Source: JAGNZR01 sp051646055
GTDB taxonomy: Bacteria; Fusobacteriota; Fusobacteriia; Fusobacteriales; Fusobacteriaceae
Assembly (NCBI GenBank): GCA_051646055.1
Contig: JBOFCM010000200.1
Span: 1 to 38,163 of the forward strand
Reading direction: 5' to 3'
DNA length: 38,163 nucleotides
In this document: piece by piece, positions 8,893 to 17,000 of the stretch
How positions within the stretch are numbered: position 1 is the first letter of the stretch
Layout: the number at the start of each line of letters is the position of its first letter
Made by a program: the position numbers and the translations under genes
The notes under the pieces: model-generated
Told to the model about the DNA's origin: nothing
What the model saw: only the letters and a program-made list of their open reading frames with translations
The model's database searches: none

Positions 8893-8923
8893 AGATTTAA
8901 CTAAAAGTAATTAGGGAGGATTT

Positions 8924-9958
8924 ATGGTAACACAAAGAGATATTGCAAAGGCATTAAACATCTCTAACGCGACTGTTTCGAGAGCTTTTAACAATGGAAA
9001 AATAACAGCTAGCACAAAAAAAATGATTTTGGATAAAGCTGCTGAGATGGGATATACAGAAGATAGCAGTGCTAAATTTTTGGCTTTAAAAAATCCAGCA
9101 ATCGTTGAAGTTTTTATTTTTAATTCTCTGGTGCAAAACTATACAGAGGAGGTTATAAAAGGTTTTAAAAACTTTGAAAAAAATACTAATAACAAAAAAT
9201 TTCAGGTTAATATAAATATAATTGAAGCTGATTTCAATTTAGAAAATAGAATCGCTTTGCAAAAATCTCAAATTGAAAAGGTTTTAAACTCTAAAAATCT
9301 AAAAGGAGTTCTTTTCTCTAATATCCACGATGAAACTACAAAACATTTGATAACTTCTTGTAAATCAAAGAATATTTTTGCTGGTACTTTTGATATGGTT
9401 GATAGTGAAGAGACCGCACTTTTCCATATAGCTCCAGACTATGAAAAGTTAGGCCGAGTTGCTGCAGAGCTGCTAGCAAAATTTATAGGAAAAAAAGGAA
9501 AAATTCTCCTTCTTGATTTCAACGAAGGATATAAGTTAGGAAGTACTCGTTTAGATGGATTTTTGACTTGTCTTAAAAATTATAAAAACATTGTTGTGGA
9601 ATCTCCTGAAAAGTTGGCTTCTTTGGAAAAAGCTGATTTTTTCAAGTTTTTAGATAAATATTTAAATGAGGGTATTTCTGGAATATTTCCTATTTATAGA
9701 GCAGAATACGTAGCTGAATATATTCTAAATAAAGATTTAAAAAAATATGATTTTAAAATTATCTCAAATGATATGAATGAAAATATTAAAGATTATCTAC
9801 TAAACGATTCAATAGATTCTGTTATATACCAAAATCCATTTAATCTTGGTTTTAAATCTTGCGAAGCTATATATAACGCTATCTTTTTTAATAAAACTGA
9901 TTATCAAGACATAAAAATTAAAGAAAGTATCATTTTAAAAGAAACCTTGATAGACTAA
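8924..9958 (+). CDS. LacI-family transcriptional regulator
   Basis: 344 residues. The N terminus is a LacI helix-turn-helix: 'TQRDIAKALNISNATVSRAFNN' then 'STKKMILDKAAEMGY'. A periplasmic-binding-protein-like effector domain follows (about 60-340), with 'GVLFSN', 'PDYEKLGRVAAELLAKFIGKKG', 'RLDGFLTCL' and 'SVIYQNPFNLGFKSCEAIYNAI'. GGGAGG lies six bases before the ATG. It sits between the two permease/reductase units and is divergent from the operator-bearing one, so it probably represses them until it binds their substrate or a product. A degenerate copy of the operator half-site lies upstream of the other unit (12641-12654). The effector is unknown; LacI proteins usually sense sugars or nucleosides/purines. 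Confidence 0.9.
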   Translation: MVTQRDIAKALNISNATVSRAFNNGKITASTKKMILDKAAEMGYTEDSSAKFLALKNPAIVEVFIFNSLVQNYTEEVIKGFKNFEKNTNNKKFQVNINIIEADFNLENRIALQKSQIEKVLNSKNLKGVLFSNIHDETTKHLITSCKSKNIFAGTFDMVDSEETALFHIAPDYEKLGRVAAELLAKFIGKKGKILLLDFNEGYKLGSTRLDGFLTCLKNYKNIVVESPEKLASLEKADFFKFLDKYLNEGISGIFPIYRAEYVAEYILNKDLKKYDFKIISNDMNENIKDYLLNDSIDSVIYQNPFNLGFKSCEAIYNAIFFNKTDYQDIKIKESIILKETLID

Positions 9959-9988
9959 AAAAGTCACCTTTCGGTGACTTTTTTTACT
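9957..9988. terminator. Bidirectional terminator, LacI gene / reductase 2
   Basis: AAAGTCACC and GGTGACTTT form a nine-pair stem closed by a TTTC loop, with T runs on both strands. It also overlaps the end of the converging reductase gene. Confidence 0.88.
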
Positions 9989-10949
9989 TTGTCTCTATTC
10001 CATAAGCAAATTTATGACGGAAGAATAACATATGTGGAGAGTGCATTCCTATTGAAAGTATCTCTGTGTGTGGGTGGTATGTAGCTCCAAAAGCTTTGTC
10101 AAACTTTCCTAAAGAAACAGCATTTCCTCCGATATATACACATGACATATTGAAGAACCCTTCATCAAATATCTCCTCTTTAATCAATAGGTGAGCATAA
10201 GTTGGCGACTCTATTAGCAGCTTTTCTATTCCAGCAACTCTTAAAACTTTCATTAGTGCCACTATATTTGGAGTATTTCCCACTCCTGTTAAAACAGCTA
10301 TTGTTTTCCCGTTATCTATATTTCTAAATATCTCTTTAACCTCTTCTTCTGATACTGCTTTCTCATCTTTTAAAGGACCTAGTATTGTTATATCTTTCAT
10401 AGATTCTTTTAAATACTCAAAAGCTGATGGAGCAGCAGAGATAACCGATGGTATATCTTCTCTAGTAAATATCATATGGTTTAAAGGAATATCTTTTGCA
10501 TCTGTTGACACAACTATATTGATAGGAATTTTTCTTTCATTTCTTTCTATTCTATAATCTTCTAAATCCTGATCCCAACAATGACCTGTATATTCCTCTT
10601 CAATCGTAATTGACTTTGCTCCTAAAACGAGTGCATCAGAAGCTCCTCTTAAAACTTGTAGCCACCAAAAGTCTGTTAACCCTCCAGCTCCAGCGAAACT
10701 GTTTCTTCCAGCAACCTCAAAAGCTCCAGGATAATCCTCATAAGCTAATTTCCCATCGACAGTTGTTACAAAAGAACCAAATATATATGGTCTATTTTCT
10801 GGAACTTCTGGGAAATTAAGTTCTGTTCCGTAAACCTCTTTTACTTTTGGACTGTTTATTCCAACAGTTTTAAACCCATCTAATTTTTGGTTTGAATATA
10901 TATTAGTTAATTTCATTATATTTTTATCGAACTCTTTTTTTATTAACAC
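9984..10949 (-). CDS. RibD C-terminal/DHFR-fold reductase, copy 2
   Basis: 321 residues, a paralogue of the protein at 4817-5785 with the same layout: an N-terminal extension of about 55, 'ENRPYIFGSFVTTVDGKLAYED', 'GASDALVLGAKSITIEEEYTGH', 'IPINIVVSTDAKDIPLNHMIF', and a C-terminal 'EKLLIESPTYAHLLIKEEIFDEGF'. Both copies share 'HPH(T/A)(E/K)IL' near the end. The start is GTG at 10949, one base after the stop of permease 3, with GAGGTG seven bases upstream. An ATG eleven codons later has a poorer site. It is an NADPH-type reductase by fold; the substrate is unknown and probably related to what permease 3 imports. Confidence 0.8.
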   Translation of the reverse strand: MLIKKEFDKNIMKLTNIYSNQKLDGFKTVGINSPKVKEVYGTELNFPEVPENRPYIFGSFVTTVDGKLAYEDYPGAFEVAGRNSFAGAGGLTDFWWLQVLRGASDALVLGAKSITIEEEYTGHCWDQDLEDYRIERNERKIPINIVVSTDAKDIPLNHMIFTREDIPSVISAAPSAFEYLKESMKDITILGPLKDEKAVSEEEVKEIFRNIDNGKTIAVLTGVGNTPNIVALMKVLRVAGIEKLLIESPTYAHLLIKEEIFDEGFFNMSCVYIGGNAVSLGKFDKAFGATYHPHTEILSIGMHSPHMLFFRHKFAYGIETK

Positions 10950-10950
10950 T

Positions 10951-12414
10951 TTACTTCACCTCTCCTTTATATCCAAAGTTTAATACAAATAATATAGCAG
11001 CTATAATTAGATAAATAACTGTGTATTGAATATTTGCAAACAGCATAATATCACCAGCATGAATCAATCCAATAAAGCTTGAAGCAGCCGCTGCTAAGAA
11101 TGTTAAGCCAGCATTTTTCCAGTTGTTATCTATTATAAATACTAAACCAGCTGTCCAAAGAATCGCTGTTATTGTCGATCCCTGTGCTAGTGGTAATAAG
11201 TTTGGTGCTAAATCCATCACCGATTTACCCATCATATTTGATATAACCTCAAATACAGGAATAATTAGTGCCATCGAAAGAGCTGAATAATACTTTGTAT
11301 CGCTGCTCGCAAATGTTTGAGCTATCGAAACTAAAGCTATAAATACAAGGATTCCTCCTACAGAAGCTATTGGAATTAAGCTACTGATAACTGCAAACGA
11401 ACCTGTTAATCCTAAAACTAAGTATATAAATCCTGTTGCTAAAGAATACCCTGTTCCTGCGTCGATCTCTTTCCATGTATTATACCCAAAGAAGATTGTA
11501 AATGGAAACGGATTTCCTAAAAACGCTGATAGTAAAGAGAAAATTCCAGTATTTATTATAACTGTTTTTTCATTGTAGTTATGCCCTACAGCCTTTGCTT
11601 GACCAAGACCAAGAATTACATTTACAACATCACCAATACCGAAAGCTATTATAACTGGTAAAAATGGCATTGTTTTTCTTAAGATCTCTATATTTAAGAA
11701 GTCAAAACTCAGCTTTGGCAAATAGAATCCAATTGTATTAAATGAATCCTTTAAAACTGCTATTGAAAGAACTTTCTCTGGTGTAAATCCTAAAAATACT
11801 CCAGCCCATCCTAAAACTGTTCCAAAAACTATAGCTATTAGTACTGCTGGAAGTTTTGTTTTGATATTTCCAAGATATATTATAAATATTATAAACGATG
11901 ACACTATACCGATAAGAGGCATAGTAACTACAGAACCATTTATAACATTTATTCCTAAAAATGCTAAAGCCGCTCCTGCTAAAGCTCCGAAAATAGATTC
12001 TCCTGGAAGTATTTTCATTAAGAAAGGTACTATCCAAGCTCCAAGAATAAATACTATTGAACCTAAAAAGTTGGCCATTACTGTTACTTTTAAAGCTGTC
12101 TCTGGAGTATCATTTCCTAATACCACAAAGAAAATAGCAAAAAGATAGATAAAGAAACGATAAGCTGAAACTCCTCCTGGAATAGCAACATAACTATTGT
12201 CTCCTGTACTCTTTTTCATTTTTTCACCCAAATACCAATAGTAAATATGAAGACCTAAAACTGAAACTCCTAACCCACTCATAACTTTACCAAAGATAAT
12301 CTCTTTTGGCAATAGTGATAGCAATACTCCAACTGCAATTACAACTTTTGTGAATCCATCAAAAAATACACCCATAGTTGCATCAAAGTCAGACTTTTTC
12401 CAAACTAAATTCAT
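10951..12414 (-). CDS. NCS2-like permease, paralogue 3
   Basis: 487 residues from ATG 12414, a multi-pass paralogue of the two permeases above: 'KSDFDATMGVFFDGFTKVV' near the N terminus, 'FGALAGAALAFLGINVI', 'ILGLGQAKAVGHNYNEKT', 'LSAFLGNPFPFTIFFGYNTW' and 'AGTGYSLATGFIYL'. An upstream extension of twelve codons is open, but GGAGGG directly before ATG 12414 decides the start. It forms a two-gene unit with reductase 2. Unlike permease 2, it is preceded by a long structured leader with an intrinsic terminator, so it looks controlled by transcription attenuation. Confidence 0.8.
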   Translation of the reverse strand: MNLVWKKSDFDATMGVFFDGFTKVVIAVGVLLSLLPKEIIFGKVMSGLGVSVLGLHIYYWYLGEKMKKSTGDNSYVAIPGGVSAYRFFIYLFAIFFVVLGNDTPETALKVTVMANFLGSIVFILGAWIVPFLMKILPGESIFGALAGAALAFLGINVINGSVVTMPLIGIVSSFIIFIIYLGNIKTKLPAVLIAIVFGTVLGWAGVFLGFTPEKVLSIAVLKDSFNTIGFYLPKLSFDFLNIEILRKTMPFLPVIIAFGIGDVVNVILGLGQAKAVGHNYNEKTVIINTGIFSLLSAFLGNPFPFTIFFGYNTWKEIDAGTGYSLATGFIYLVLGLTGSFAVISSLIPIASVGGILVFIALVSIAQTFASSDTKYYSALSMALIIPVFEVISNMMGKSVMDLAPNLLPLAQGSTITAILWTAGLVFIIDNNWKNAGLTFLAAAASSFIGLIHAGDIMLFANIQYTVIYLIIAAILFVLNFGYKGEVK

Positions 12415-12564
12415 ATAATCCCTCCTAAAATATTGAAATAAAAAAACCACTTTACCAAAATAAAGTGGTTTTCTAAAATATCTCTTCCCCTTTATTTGGT
12501 AAGAGATACTTTCAGATCAATACATTATAAAAATGTAAGGGGTAATAGTATCTAAATTTAATGT
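12415..12564 (-). ncRNA. Candidate riboswitch/attenuator leader of permease 3 unit
   Basis: A leader of about 150 bases between a strong promoter and permease 3. Pairings read by eye on the minus strand: P1 AGATACT (12553-12547) with AGTATCT (12510-12504); inside it P2 TACATT (12537-12532) with AATGTA (12526-12521). The P1 loop bases CCCCTT (12542-12537) can pair with AAGGGG (12492-12487) beyond P1, giving an H-type pseudoknot (the last base competes with P2). TTACCAAATAAAG (12502-12490) can instead pair, with one bulge, with CTTTATTTTGGTAA (12465-12452), which would break the terminator at 12472-12441. So the pseudoknot favours termination and its loss favours read-through. I cannot match it to a riboswitch class I know. 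Confidence 0.65.
12438..12472 (-). terminator. Attenuator hairpin before permease 3
   Basis: AAAACCACTTTA (12472-12461) and TAAAGTGGTTTT (12454-12443) form a perfect 12-pair stem with a six-base loop and a following U run. It lies between promoter and start codon, where it can only act as a conditional terminator. Confidence 0.88.
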
Positions 12565-12570
12565 AACATA

Positions 12571-12599
12571 ATTATACTATTTTAACGAATTATTGTCAA
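12571..12599 (-). promoter_or_regulatory. Strong promoter of permease 3 leader
   Basis: Consensus on the minus strand: -35 TTGACA (12594-12599), a 17-base spacer, -10 TATAAT (12571-12576). An A/T-tract stretch directly upstream (about 12600-12625) resembles an UP element. Such a strong promoter fits a gene whose output is set by the downstream terminator. Confidence 0.9.
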
Positions 12600-12656
12600 T
12601 TTGTAAAAATATTAATTTTTAAAGCTAATTTAGGTCAAAATGTAACCGTATTCTTT

Positions 12657-13364
12657 TTATACAAACTTTAATATTCCTTCTAAAAGAAATATATACATAG
12701 ATAATTTTTCTGAAACCTCTACACTCAAATCTAAATCTATATCTAGAATATTTCTGCTTTCTGCCTTTAAGTTTTCACCTATAAATATATAGTTCAAGCC
12801 CTTCAATTTAAACTTTTCTAAAATTTCTAAATTTTGGCTAGATAAGTTTTTAGCGAGAATCAAAATAACATCATCTTTTTCGAAACTTTCTAAAATTTTT
12901 AAATTACTTTCAACATTTAAAGATTTAATAACATTCTTACCACACAGCAACAACTTTTGGTAAAGATATCTCTCTAGATTCAAAAAATCATCCTCTAAAA
13001 GAAGAAGAATTTTATTGCTATTTTTTAGATATTTTGCAATTATTAAGATATTTTCAAATGTTACTGTCGGCGGCAAAGAGTATATATTATCTTTTGCAGC
13101 ACTCATCAATTTCTCAAAAAAAGTATTGTCTTCATCAGAAAAAGATCGATTTTTATTTAAATCGATTTTCATATCTAAAAAACCTGTATATCCCAATTTT
13201 TTTGCTAATCTTATAATTGACGGGGCACTTACTCCTGATTTTTCAGCTAAATCCATCACATTATATTTTTTTACCAATACTAAATTCTCTTTTATATATT
13301 GAACTAATTTTTTTTCGCTCTTTGTCAACTCATCTTCTATTCCTTCAACTTTTAAAAAAAACAT
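12657..13364 (-). CDS. RpiR/MurR-family regulator with shortened SIS domain
   Basis: 235 residues. The N-terminal helix-turn-helix of the RpiR type is clear: 'LTKSEKKLVQYIKENLVLVKKYNVMDLAEKSGVSAPSIIRLAKKLGYTGFLDMKIDL'. The C-terminal half should be a sugar-phosphate-binding SIS domain but is short and weak: 'SNKILLLLEDD' stands where the usual glycine/serine-rich 'GxGxS' phosphate loop is expected, and total length is below the usual ~280. It is the last gene of the PTS operon; its ATG lies one base past the stop of the GH4 gene. It probably controls the operon, perhaps through the TAAAACTAT repeats near 18712-18765. The weakened SIS site suggests altered effector binding. Confidence 0.85.
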   Translation of the reverse strand: MFFLKVEGIEDELTKSEKKLVQYIKENLVLVKKYNVMDLAEKSGVSAPSIIRLAKKLGYTGFLDMKIDLNKNRSFSDEDNTFFEKLMSAAKDNIYSLPPTVTFENILIIAKYLKNSNKILLLLEDDFLNLERYLYQKLLLCGKNVIKSLNVESNLKILESFEKDDVILILAKNLSSQNLEILEKFKLKGLNYIFIGENLKAESRNILDIDLDLSVEVSEKLSMYIFLLEGILKFV

Positions 13365-13365
13365 T

Positions 13366-14664
13366 CTACCAACCTTTTAAGTATTTTTTATTCTGCTCAA
13401 TAACAAGATCTAGAGCTTTTTTAGCTAAGCTTGCACTATTTACTAATGGATTTATTGTTAAAGCTGCTAGAGCTTTTCCATAGTCACAATTCATAGCTGC
13501 TTCTATCACTAGCTTTTCAAACGTCTTTAGCAGAGCTACTTCTGTACTCGCAGACAGTGAAAGTTGAGTGCTTCCCAATGGTATCGCCCCACTGCTTGTA
13601 ATATATGCTGTTGTCTCGATAACGCTATCATCAGATATCGACTTTATTATACCATTATTATGTACATTTACCACCATTAAACTTTTCTTGTTGTTGTAAA
13701 TAGATGAAATCAATTCGCAAGCAGCTTCTGAATAATAAGCTCCACCTCTGTTTTCTAACTCTTTTGGTTTTTCATTTAGATTTTCATCTTTATATATTTC
13801 AAATAGTTTATCCTCTACCTCTTTTACAAACTCAGCACGAGTTTTATGGTTTTCATAATCTTTCAACTGTTTTTTTAACATATCACCTTTTAAATAGTAG
13901 TATTTATGATAAGGGCATGGCATCATCCCAACCTCTTTTATCTGCTCTTCTACCCAAGGAGTTGCATCTATATTTTTAGGATTGAACTTTTCAGAGAGTA
14001 AAAGTTTTGGTAATATCTCTTTCATCACATCTTTACCTTTAAAGTAAACATGTTTTCCCCAAACATAGTGATTTAATCCAACTGCATGGAATATAAAATC
14101 ATCACTTTCTAAAACCTCTTCAACAGCTTTTCTCATTCCAACTGGTACATTACAAAGGCCTATACACTTTACCTTTGTATGATTTAAAACAGCCTCTGTC
14201 ACCATTCCGCTCGGATTTGTAAAGTTTATAAGCCATGCATCTGGGCACAGCTCCTCTATATCCTTACATATATCTAAAATAACCGGTATTGTTCTAAGAG
14301 CCTTTGCCATTCCACCAACACCATTTGTTTCTTGCCCCATCATACCTAAAGAAAGAGGAATTCTTTCATCTCTAATACGAGCTTCTAGCAGTCCTACTCT
14401 CAGTTGTGTTGTTACAAAATCTGCGTCTTTTAAAGCCTCTCTTCTATCTAGTGTCAAAGTTATTTTCCAATCTAAACCAGCCTTTTTCACCATTCTTCTA
14501 GCTAGATTTCCAACAATCTCTAACTTTTCTCTTCCCTCTTCTATATCTACAAGAGCTATCTCTTTTATAGGTAACTCTGCTGCTCTTTTGATAAACCCCT
14601 CAATAATCTCTGGTGTATATGATGATCCTCCACCAATTGTTGCTATTTTTAATCTTTTTTCCAT
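13366..14664 (-). CDS. Family GH4 6-phospho-beta-glycosidase
   Basis: 432 residues, full length for glycoside hydrolase family 4. It shows the NAD-binding 'IGGGSSYTPE' (10-19), 'NFTNPSG' (148-153), the metal-binding Cys171 in 'CNVP' and His199 in 'GLNHYVW'. Family 4 enzymes cleave phosphorylated disaccharides by an NAD+ and Mn2+ dependent oxidation-elimination route in the cytoplasm. The CNVP form fits the 6-phospho-beta-glucosidase branch (CelF/LicH/ChbF). In this operon it should split the disaccharide 6-phosphate delivered by the IIA/IIB/IIC proteins. Cellobiose, chitobiose or a related beta-linked sugar are all possible; the kinase and MupG neighbours favour an amino-sugar substrate. GGAGG lies five bases before the ATG. 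Confidence 0.9.
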   Translation of the reverse strand: MEKRLKIATIGGGSSYTPEIIEGFIKRAAELPIKEIALVDIEEGREKLEIVGNLARRMVKKAGLDWKITLTLDRREALKDADFVTTQLRVGLLEARIRDERIPLSLGMMGQETNGVGGMAKALRTIPVILDICKDIEELCPDAWLINFTNPSGMVTEAVLNHTKVKCIGLCNVPVGMRKAVEEVLESDDFIFHAVGLNHYVWGKHVYFKGKDVMKEILPKLLLSEKFNPKNIDATPWVEEQIKEVGMMPCPYHKYYYLKGDMLKKQLKDYENHKTRAEFVKEVEDKLFEIYKDENLNEKPKELENRGGAYYSEAACELISSIYNNKKSLMVVNVHNNGIIKSISDDSVIETTAYITSSGAIPLGSTQLSLSASTEVALLKTFEKLVIEAAMNCDYGKALAALTINPLVNSASLAKKALDLVIEQNKKYLKGW

Positions 14665-14686
14665 TTTATCCTCCGAATCAACTCTA

Positions 14687-15544
14687 TTAATCTAAAAGTA
14701 AAATCGCCCCGTAATCATTTGTAGAAATTCTTTCTATAAATTTTACATCTAATTTTTCCAACTCTTTTAACAATCCTCTTCTAATAGGAGTGTCGTTTTC
14801 AATAACTCCACCAGCAAATCCGATTTTATCAGTTTCTGATTCATTTTTTAAAGCTATCACAAGCTCTTTTAAAGCTTCAATATTTTTATCTATTATAGTT
14901 TTACACATCTCGTTTTTGCTATTTCTTAAAACTACAGTTGCAAGTTTTGCTATCTCACCTTTTTCATTAGAATATACCCATTTTAAAAGTTCATTTTTAT
15001 TTTGAACTCCTGTAATTTCAAAAATTTCTCTTAAAACTCTTTCATTTATATCTACTTTATTATCCAGAGCTTTGAAAATAGCTTTTAGTAGATCTAAACC
15101 TATAGAGTATCCGCTTCCCTCGTCACCTAATATATGTCCTAAACCACCTTTTCTATATAGTTCTTCTCCCTTTAAAGCAAAACCTATACTACCCGTTCCA
15201 CTTATTAGCAGCATTCCATCATTTTTTCCATGATTAGCTAAAAGAGCTATATGCGCATCGTTAGTCACAACATACCTTTTAAAGTTTAACTCTTTTAATA
15301 TATCTTCTAATTTTTTTACATCTTCTCTTCTTCCAGCTCCAGCTGCTCCAACTCCAATTTCTACTTCTTCAGCTTTAACTTCAAAAAAATCTAACATATC
15401 TTTAAATATTGCCACTATATTTTCTCTACTAACAACTTGGAGGTTCATAGGGCCACTTAAAAAGTGCCCTAGAACCTCCATCTCATTATTATATATAGTA
15501 GCTGTTGTTTTTGTTCCTCCGCCATCAACACCTATCTTGTACAT
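14687..15544 (-). CDS. BadF/BadG/BcrA-type sugar kinase (N-acetylglucosamine kinase-like)
   Basis: 285 residues of the ASKHA ATPase fold, in the BadF/BadG group that includes eukaryotic-type GlcNAc kinase and the clostridial MurK kinase. Visible motifs: phosphate 1 'GVDGGGTKT' (6-14), 'VGAAGAGR', phosphate 2 'LLISGTGSIGFAL', the kinase hallmark 'GGLGHILGDEGSGYSIG', and late 'IGFAGGVIEN'. It likely phosphorylates the unphosphorylated half (GlcNAc or glucose) set free when the disaccharide phosphate is split. It lies three bases after MupG and 22 bases before the GH4 gene, with GAGGGG upstream of the ATG. Sugar specificity is inferred from neighbours. Confidence 0.85.
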   Translation of the reverse strand: MYKIGVDGGGTKTTATIYNNEMEVLGHFLSGPMNLQVVSRENIVAIFKDMLDFFEVKAEEVEIGVGAAGAGRREDVKKLEDILKELNFKRYVVTNDAHIALLANHGKNDGMLLISGTGSIGFALKGEELYRKGGLGHILGDEGSGYSIGLDLLKAIFKALDNKVDINERVLREIFEITGVQNKNELLKWVYSNEKGEIAKLATVVLRNSKNEMCKTIIDKNIEALKELVIALKNESETDKIGFAGGVIENDTPIRRGLLKELEKLDVKFIERISTNDYGAILLLD

Positions 15545-15547
15545 ATA

Positions 15548-16633
15548 TTATTTCCCCTCTTTTAATATGAATTTTTCCCAAGGTTCAATGCTGTCTAAAA
15601 GATATAGCTCTTCCTCTCTAACTCTTCCTACAACATTTGTTTTTCCTGTATTTTTCATATCTTTTTTAGCTATTTGTAACTCTCCAGCATAGTGACCATA
15701 AAGTGAGCTCTCAATAATAACATCTCCTCTTTTTATATCTGGTGTATTGAACACCGGGAAATGATGTCCTTTATACTTCACTCTAGATTGAGTTGATCTA
15801 ATTAAACTTTCATTTACATCTCCTCTATTGAAATGTAGGCAGTTTAATACTATATTTTTTTCTACTGCAGGAATATCTTCTAAAAGAGTAACAGTTAAAT
15901 CAAGCACAGTTCTTTTCAACTCTCCTAATTTTCTAAGTTCATCTTCACTCGCGTAGCAATTTGAAATTATAACTGTATCGATTCCCTCTTTAAAGAGATC
16001 TTTTGCAGCTACTTCAATAGGTAGATATCTATGTTCTTCAAGAGTACATAAACCTTCATCTACTGGCCAAGGACCAAAACTTGCATTTTGAGAATTCACA
16101 AAAGCTGATGTAATCAGTCCATGTTTCATAAAGTTTTCATTACACTTTCTAAAATGTTTTCTTGGCAATCCAGTATGACCATGAGGATAAAAATTATGAC
16201 ATCCTAATAAGTTATCTTTATTTGGTTTATATTCTACTATTGTATCCACATAACTTGTGTCGTTACTCATATTGATCTCTATTTTCAAGTCGTAGGGATT
16301 GAAAGTCATAAGAGACTCTTCGTTTCCAGTATATCCAACATCTAAACGAATTCCATATGCATCTAAGTCTTTGAAAAATTTTAAATCAGAATACGATATA
16401 TTTAAATCGTTGAAAATTTTAGGACTTACATCTGCTATAACTTTAAATCCTAGAGAGTTAGCATAAGCTATCGTTTCTTTAAAATTCCTAACGATTTGCT
16501 CTTTATCTCCCTCAACTGACAACAGACAAGTAAATATTCTAGTAAATCCATATTTTGCTGCTAACGCTATATATTCTTTATCTTTTTGTAAATCCGAATG
16601 TCCTGGGTATATTGAAATTCCTAACTCTCTCAT
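15548..16633 (-). CDS. mupG: MupG-family (DUF871) 6-phospho-N-acetylmuramidase-like protein
   Basis: 361 residues. The opening 'RELGISIYPGHSDLQKDKEYIALAAKYGFTRIF' is split here as ELGISIYPGHSD and AAKYGFTRIFTCLLS, both typical of the DUF871 TIM-barrel family. Further marks are 'KVIADVSP', 'IRLDVGYTG', 'HNFYPHGHTGL', and a C-terminal small domain from about residue 250. The characterised member, MupG of Staphylococcus aureus, cleaves MurNAc-6-phosphate-GlcNAc taken up by a PTS. No MurQ etherase is in the window, so complete MurNAc use would need genes elsewhere. DUF871 members also sit in plain cellobiose-type PTS operons, so the substrate is open. AGGAGAG precedes the ATG. Confidence 0.82.
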   Translation of the reverse strand: MRELGISIYPGHSDLQKDKEYIALAAKYGFTRIFTCLLSVEGDKEQIVRNFKETIAYANSLGFKVIADVSPKIFNDLNISYSDLKFFKDLDAYGIRLDVGYTGNEESLMTFNPYDLKIEINMSNDTSYVDTIVEYKPNKDNLLGCHNFYPHGHTGLPRKHFRKCNENFMKHGLITSAFVNSQNASFGPWPVDEGLCTLEEHRYLPIEVAAKDLFKEGIDTVIISNCYASEDELRKLGELKRTVLDLTVTLLEDIPAVEKNIVLNCLHFNRGDVNESLIRSTQSRVKYKGHHFPVFNTPDIKRGDVIIESSLYGHYAGELQIAKKDMKNTGKTNVVGRVREEELYLLDSIEPWEKFILKEGK

Positions 16634-16642
16634 AATACTCTC

Positions 16643-16999
16643 CTATTTATTCTCTAATTTTTCTAATCTTTCATTCATTTTGAACATAACTTCGTTCATT
16701 TTAACTAACTTTTTGATTAACTCTTTTTCAGATATAGCTGTCATTAAATGGTCTTGAGCGTGAACAAAAACCATAGATATTGGTGTTGGCTCTCCCGCTG
16801 CTTCTTTTTGAATTAAATCTGTTTGAACATAGTGTGCTTTATGAATTGCACTTTCTGCTTCTTTTAATTTTGCTGCTGCCTCTTCAAAGTTTCCTGACTC
16901 TGCTGCACCAAGAGCTTCATAAGCTAAACCTCTACACTCTCCTGCTTGTCCTACAATTGTGAATATTATCTCTTCTAACTCCTCTGTCATCTCTACCAT
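16643..16999 (-). CDS. PTS lactose/cellobiose-family IIA component
   Basis: 118 residues, the usual length of a three-helix IIA of the lactose/cellobiose family. The active-site histidine is His80 in 'VFVHAQDHLM'; it takes phosphate from HPr and passes it to the IIB cysteine. Other family marks are 'IVGQAGECRGLAYEALGAAESGNFEEA' broken here at AGECRGLAYEAL. The chosen ATG is one base past the stop of IIC; an ATG three codons later is possible. It acts in the cytoplasm as part of the sugar-phosphorylating import system encoded with the IIC and IIB genes. Confidence 0.93.
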   Translation of the reverse strand: MVEMTEELEEIIFTIVGQAGECRGLAYEALGAAESGNFEEAAAKLKEAESAIHKAHYVQTDLIQKEAAGEPTPISMVFVHAQDHLMTAISEKELIKKLVKMNEVMFKMNERLEKLENK

Positions 17000-17000
17000 T

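Noticed and set aside
12626..12656. Possible terminator after the RpiR gene (GGTCAAAATGTAACC)
   Set aside because: The palindrome is imperfect, short and not followed by a T run; I see no intrinsic terminator for the PTS operon.
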